DNA from: Rhizobium sp. 16-449-1b
GTDB lineage: Bacteria; Pseudomonadota; Alphaproteobacteria; Rhizobiales; Rhizobiaceae
Assembly (NCBI RefSeq): GCF_017741935.1
Contig: NZ_JAGHMH010000010.1
Coordinates: forward strand, 124,001-188,000
Length of the DNA: 64,000 bases
Direction of reading: 5' to 3'
The position numbers and the translations under genes are program-made. This document shows, piece by piece, positions 62,721 to 64,000 of this stretch (position 1 is the stretch's first letter; each line of letters opens with the position of its first letter). The notes under the pieces were generated by a model. It saw only the letters and a program-made list of their open reading frames with translations. It made no database searches and was not told the DNA's origin.

Positions 62721-63776
62721 CTATGCCAAGTATGAGGAGAGCAAATTTAAGTCAGCTTCGCAAAGCCTGTCGGTCGCCTCATTGCGCTGGTGCCAGTAGG
62801 GATAGAGCAGCGGCGGAACGCTAACGTCGTCGAGCCGCTTTCGCTCTTCGGCGCTCAGCTTCAGATCCGCGGCTGCAAGATTATCCTTGAACTGTGCTTC
62901 CGTGCGTCCTCCGATGACGACAGAGGTGACAGGCTTTCGACCGATCAACCAGGCGAGTGCCACCTGCGCTGCGGAAACGCCACGGCCGTCGGCAATTGAA
63001 ACAAGGGTATCAACGATGCTCCAGAGGCGGTTTTCGTCGCGGATCGGAGGTTCCTTCCAGCCGGCGAACTGGCGGCTACCCTCCGGTGCTGCCTGATTAC
63101 GTTGATGTTTACCGGAGAGCAGGCCCCCTGCAAGTGGGCTCCAGATAAGGACCCCAAGACCTTGATCTACGGACACCGGAAGCAGCTCATATTCGGCATC
63201 ACGAGCTTCCAGCGTGTAGTGAATCTGCTGGCTGACAAAGCGTTGACGTTTCTCCCGATCGCTGACGCCGAGCGCTTTCATGATGTGCCAGCCGGAGAAA
63301 TTCGAGCAGCCGATGTAGCGCACCTTGCCGTGACGGACGAGCGTATCAAGCGCTTCCATAGTTTCTTCTAACGGCGTTTGTCCGTCCCATTCATGCAACT
63401 GATAAAGATCGATGACGTCGGTCTTCATGCGACGCAGGCTCGCCTCGCAAGCCTCGATCAGATGATAGCGGGAGTTGCCGGCATCATTTGGCCCTTTGCC
63501 CATCGGGAAACGCGCCTTGGTCGCGATCAGTACGCCGTCCTTGCGCTTACCACCCAGAATGTCGCCGATGATCTCTTCGGACTTGCCGTCGGAATAGACG
63601 TCTGCCGTGTCGATCAGATTGACTCCGGCATCCAAGCAAAGATCGACGAGGCGTTTAGCCTCGGGGACACCAAGGTCGCCGACCTTCCGGGCCCAGCCGA
63701 CGCCGCCGAAAGTCATTGTACCCATTGTGACAGTTGATATTTTGAGGCCTGAACGGCCAAGCTGACGGTATTCCAT
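62721..63776 (-). CDS. Aldo/keto reductase
   Basis: 351 residues, AKR superfamily of the YajO/Tas type. Motifs: LGRSGLKISTVTMGTMTFGG, DTADVYSDGKSEEIIG (catalytic Asp and Tyr), IATKARF (Lys), IDLYQLHEWDG (His replaces none of the expected residues), and KVRYIGCSNFSGW. NADP-binding end: VVIGGRTEAQFKDNLAA. GGAGGAG precedes the ATG at 63776. Its place after the LacI gene suggests reduction of the sugar (for example mannose or glucose) released from the opine; substrate unknown. Confidence 0.85.
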   Translation of the reverse strand: MEYRQLGRSGLKISTVTMGTMTFGGVGWARKVGDLGVPEAKRLVDLCLDAGVNLIDTADVYSDGKSEEIIGDILGGKRKDGVLIATKARFPMGKGPNDAGNSRYHLIEACEASLRRMKTDVIDLYQLHEWDGQTPLEETMEALDTLVRHGKVRYIGCSNFSGWHIMKALGVSDREKRQRFVSQQIHYTLEARDAEYELLPVSVDQGLGVLIWSPLAGGLLSGKHQRNQAAPEGSRQFAGWKEPPIRDENRLWSIVDTLVSIADGRGVSAAQVALAWLIGRKPVTSVVIGGRTEAQFKDNLAAADLKLSAEERKRLDDVSVPPLLYPYWHQRNEATDRLCEADLNLLSSYLA

Positions 63777-63844
63777 GAGACTCCTCCTTTTGGAATATGA
63801 TTTTCGTAGGGATGGCGGCCAGACAAATCCGGTCTATTCAGACA

Positions 63845-64000
63845 CTATCTGAGTACGCTTCCGCCTTGGTCGGCGGCGCCCACGAGCGCACGAAAGCCTG
63901 CAAATAGTTCTCGTCCCATCCCGGAATGCTGCGAACTGAGGTCTTGGGTAGCAGTCGCACGGGATAGAAACTCTCGCTCGTCGCCTAGAAGGGTAAGCGT
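63845..64000 (-). CDS. C-terminal fragment of a gene running off the window
   Basis: Minus-strand frame open from the window edge for 51 codons, ending RELFAGFRALVGAADQGGSVLR and a TAG stop. Codon use fits a bacterial gene and it lies 69 bases upstream of the aldo/keto reductase on the same strand, so it could be the preceding gene of that operon. The product is not recognised. Confidence 0.4.
   Translation of the reverse strand, partial: TLTLLGDEREFLSRATATQDLSSQHSGMGRELFAGFRALVGAADQGGSVLR

Noticed and set aside
1..64000. CRISPR array, tRNA, rRNA or plasmid replication (repABC) genes
   Set aside because: No regularly spaced repeats, no tRNA/rRNA-like segments and no RepA/B/C motifs were found in the window.

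Overview
The window is part of a hairy-root-inducing (Ri) plasmid of an Agrobacterium/Rhizobium rhizogenes-type bacterium. Three things show this: the end of a virulence region (virD4, virD5, virE1-E2-E3), a complete T-DNA with recognisable border repeats and the diagnostic rolA/rolB/rolC genes, and two sets of opine-catabolism genes outside the T-DNA. The opine gene content (agrocinopine synthase plus mas1'/mas2', with no agropine cyclase, octopine, nopaline or cucumopine/mikimopine synthase) fits a mannopine-type Ri plasmid of the pRi8196 kind. This assignment is from gene content and recall of the families; no database search was run.

Layout. (1) 1-10.3 kb: vir genes on the + strand. These are the 3' part of an Arg-tailed protein in the virD3 position, the coupling protein VirD4, the repeat-bearing effector VirD5, then virE1-virE2-virE3. 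(2) 10.4-11.5 kb: a decayed cupin gene and the promoter region of the next operon. (3) 11.5-19.3 kb: accR-accABCDE-accF-accG, a tightly packed operon for import and breakdown of agrocinopine-type sugar phosphodiesters. (4) 19.3-20.25 kb: IS30-family and other gene debris. (5) 20,253-38,483: the T-DNA. From left to right it holds acs (-), a HAD-type sugar-phosphatase-like gene (-), an ORF3n-position gene (+), orf8 (+), rolA (+, with a leader intron), rolB (-), rolC (+), orf13 (+), orf13a (-), orf14 (+), mas2' (-) and mas1' (+). Gaps between these genes are AT-rich and carry plant-type TATA boxes and AATAAA signals. (6) 38.5-42.0 kb: IS66-family fragments and a complete but dead IS4-family element with perfect 18-bp ends. 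(7) 42.1-64 kb: a second opine region. It holds a DeoR regulator, a RidA protein, a four-gene peptide/opine-type ABC transporter, hydantoinase/oxoprolinase-like HyuA/HyuB, a FAD amine oxidase, a Mas1'-like SDR, a second four-gene ABC transporter, a LacI regulator and an aldo/keto reductase. This matches the known mannopinic/agropinic acid (moa/aga) catabolism logic of octopine-type Ti plasmids.

How it fits together. Vir proteins send the T-DNA and effectors into the plant. The rol, orf8, orf13 and orf14 genes reprogramme plant cells into roots. acs and mas1'/mas2' make those roots produce agrocinopine and mannityl opines. The bacterium imports and breaks these down with acc and the moa/aga-like genes. 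Two synthesis/catabolism pairs share a protein fold: Acs with AccF (GDPD family), and Mas1' with the SDR at 55.3-56.0 kb (very similar sequence). The least explained T-DNA genes are the HAD phosphatase-like gene and its divergent neighbour at 22.4-24.9 kb.
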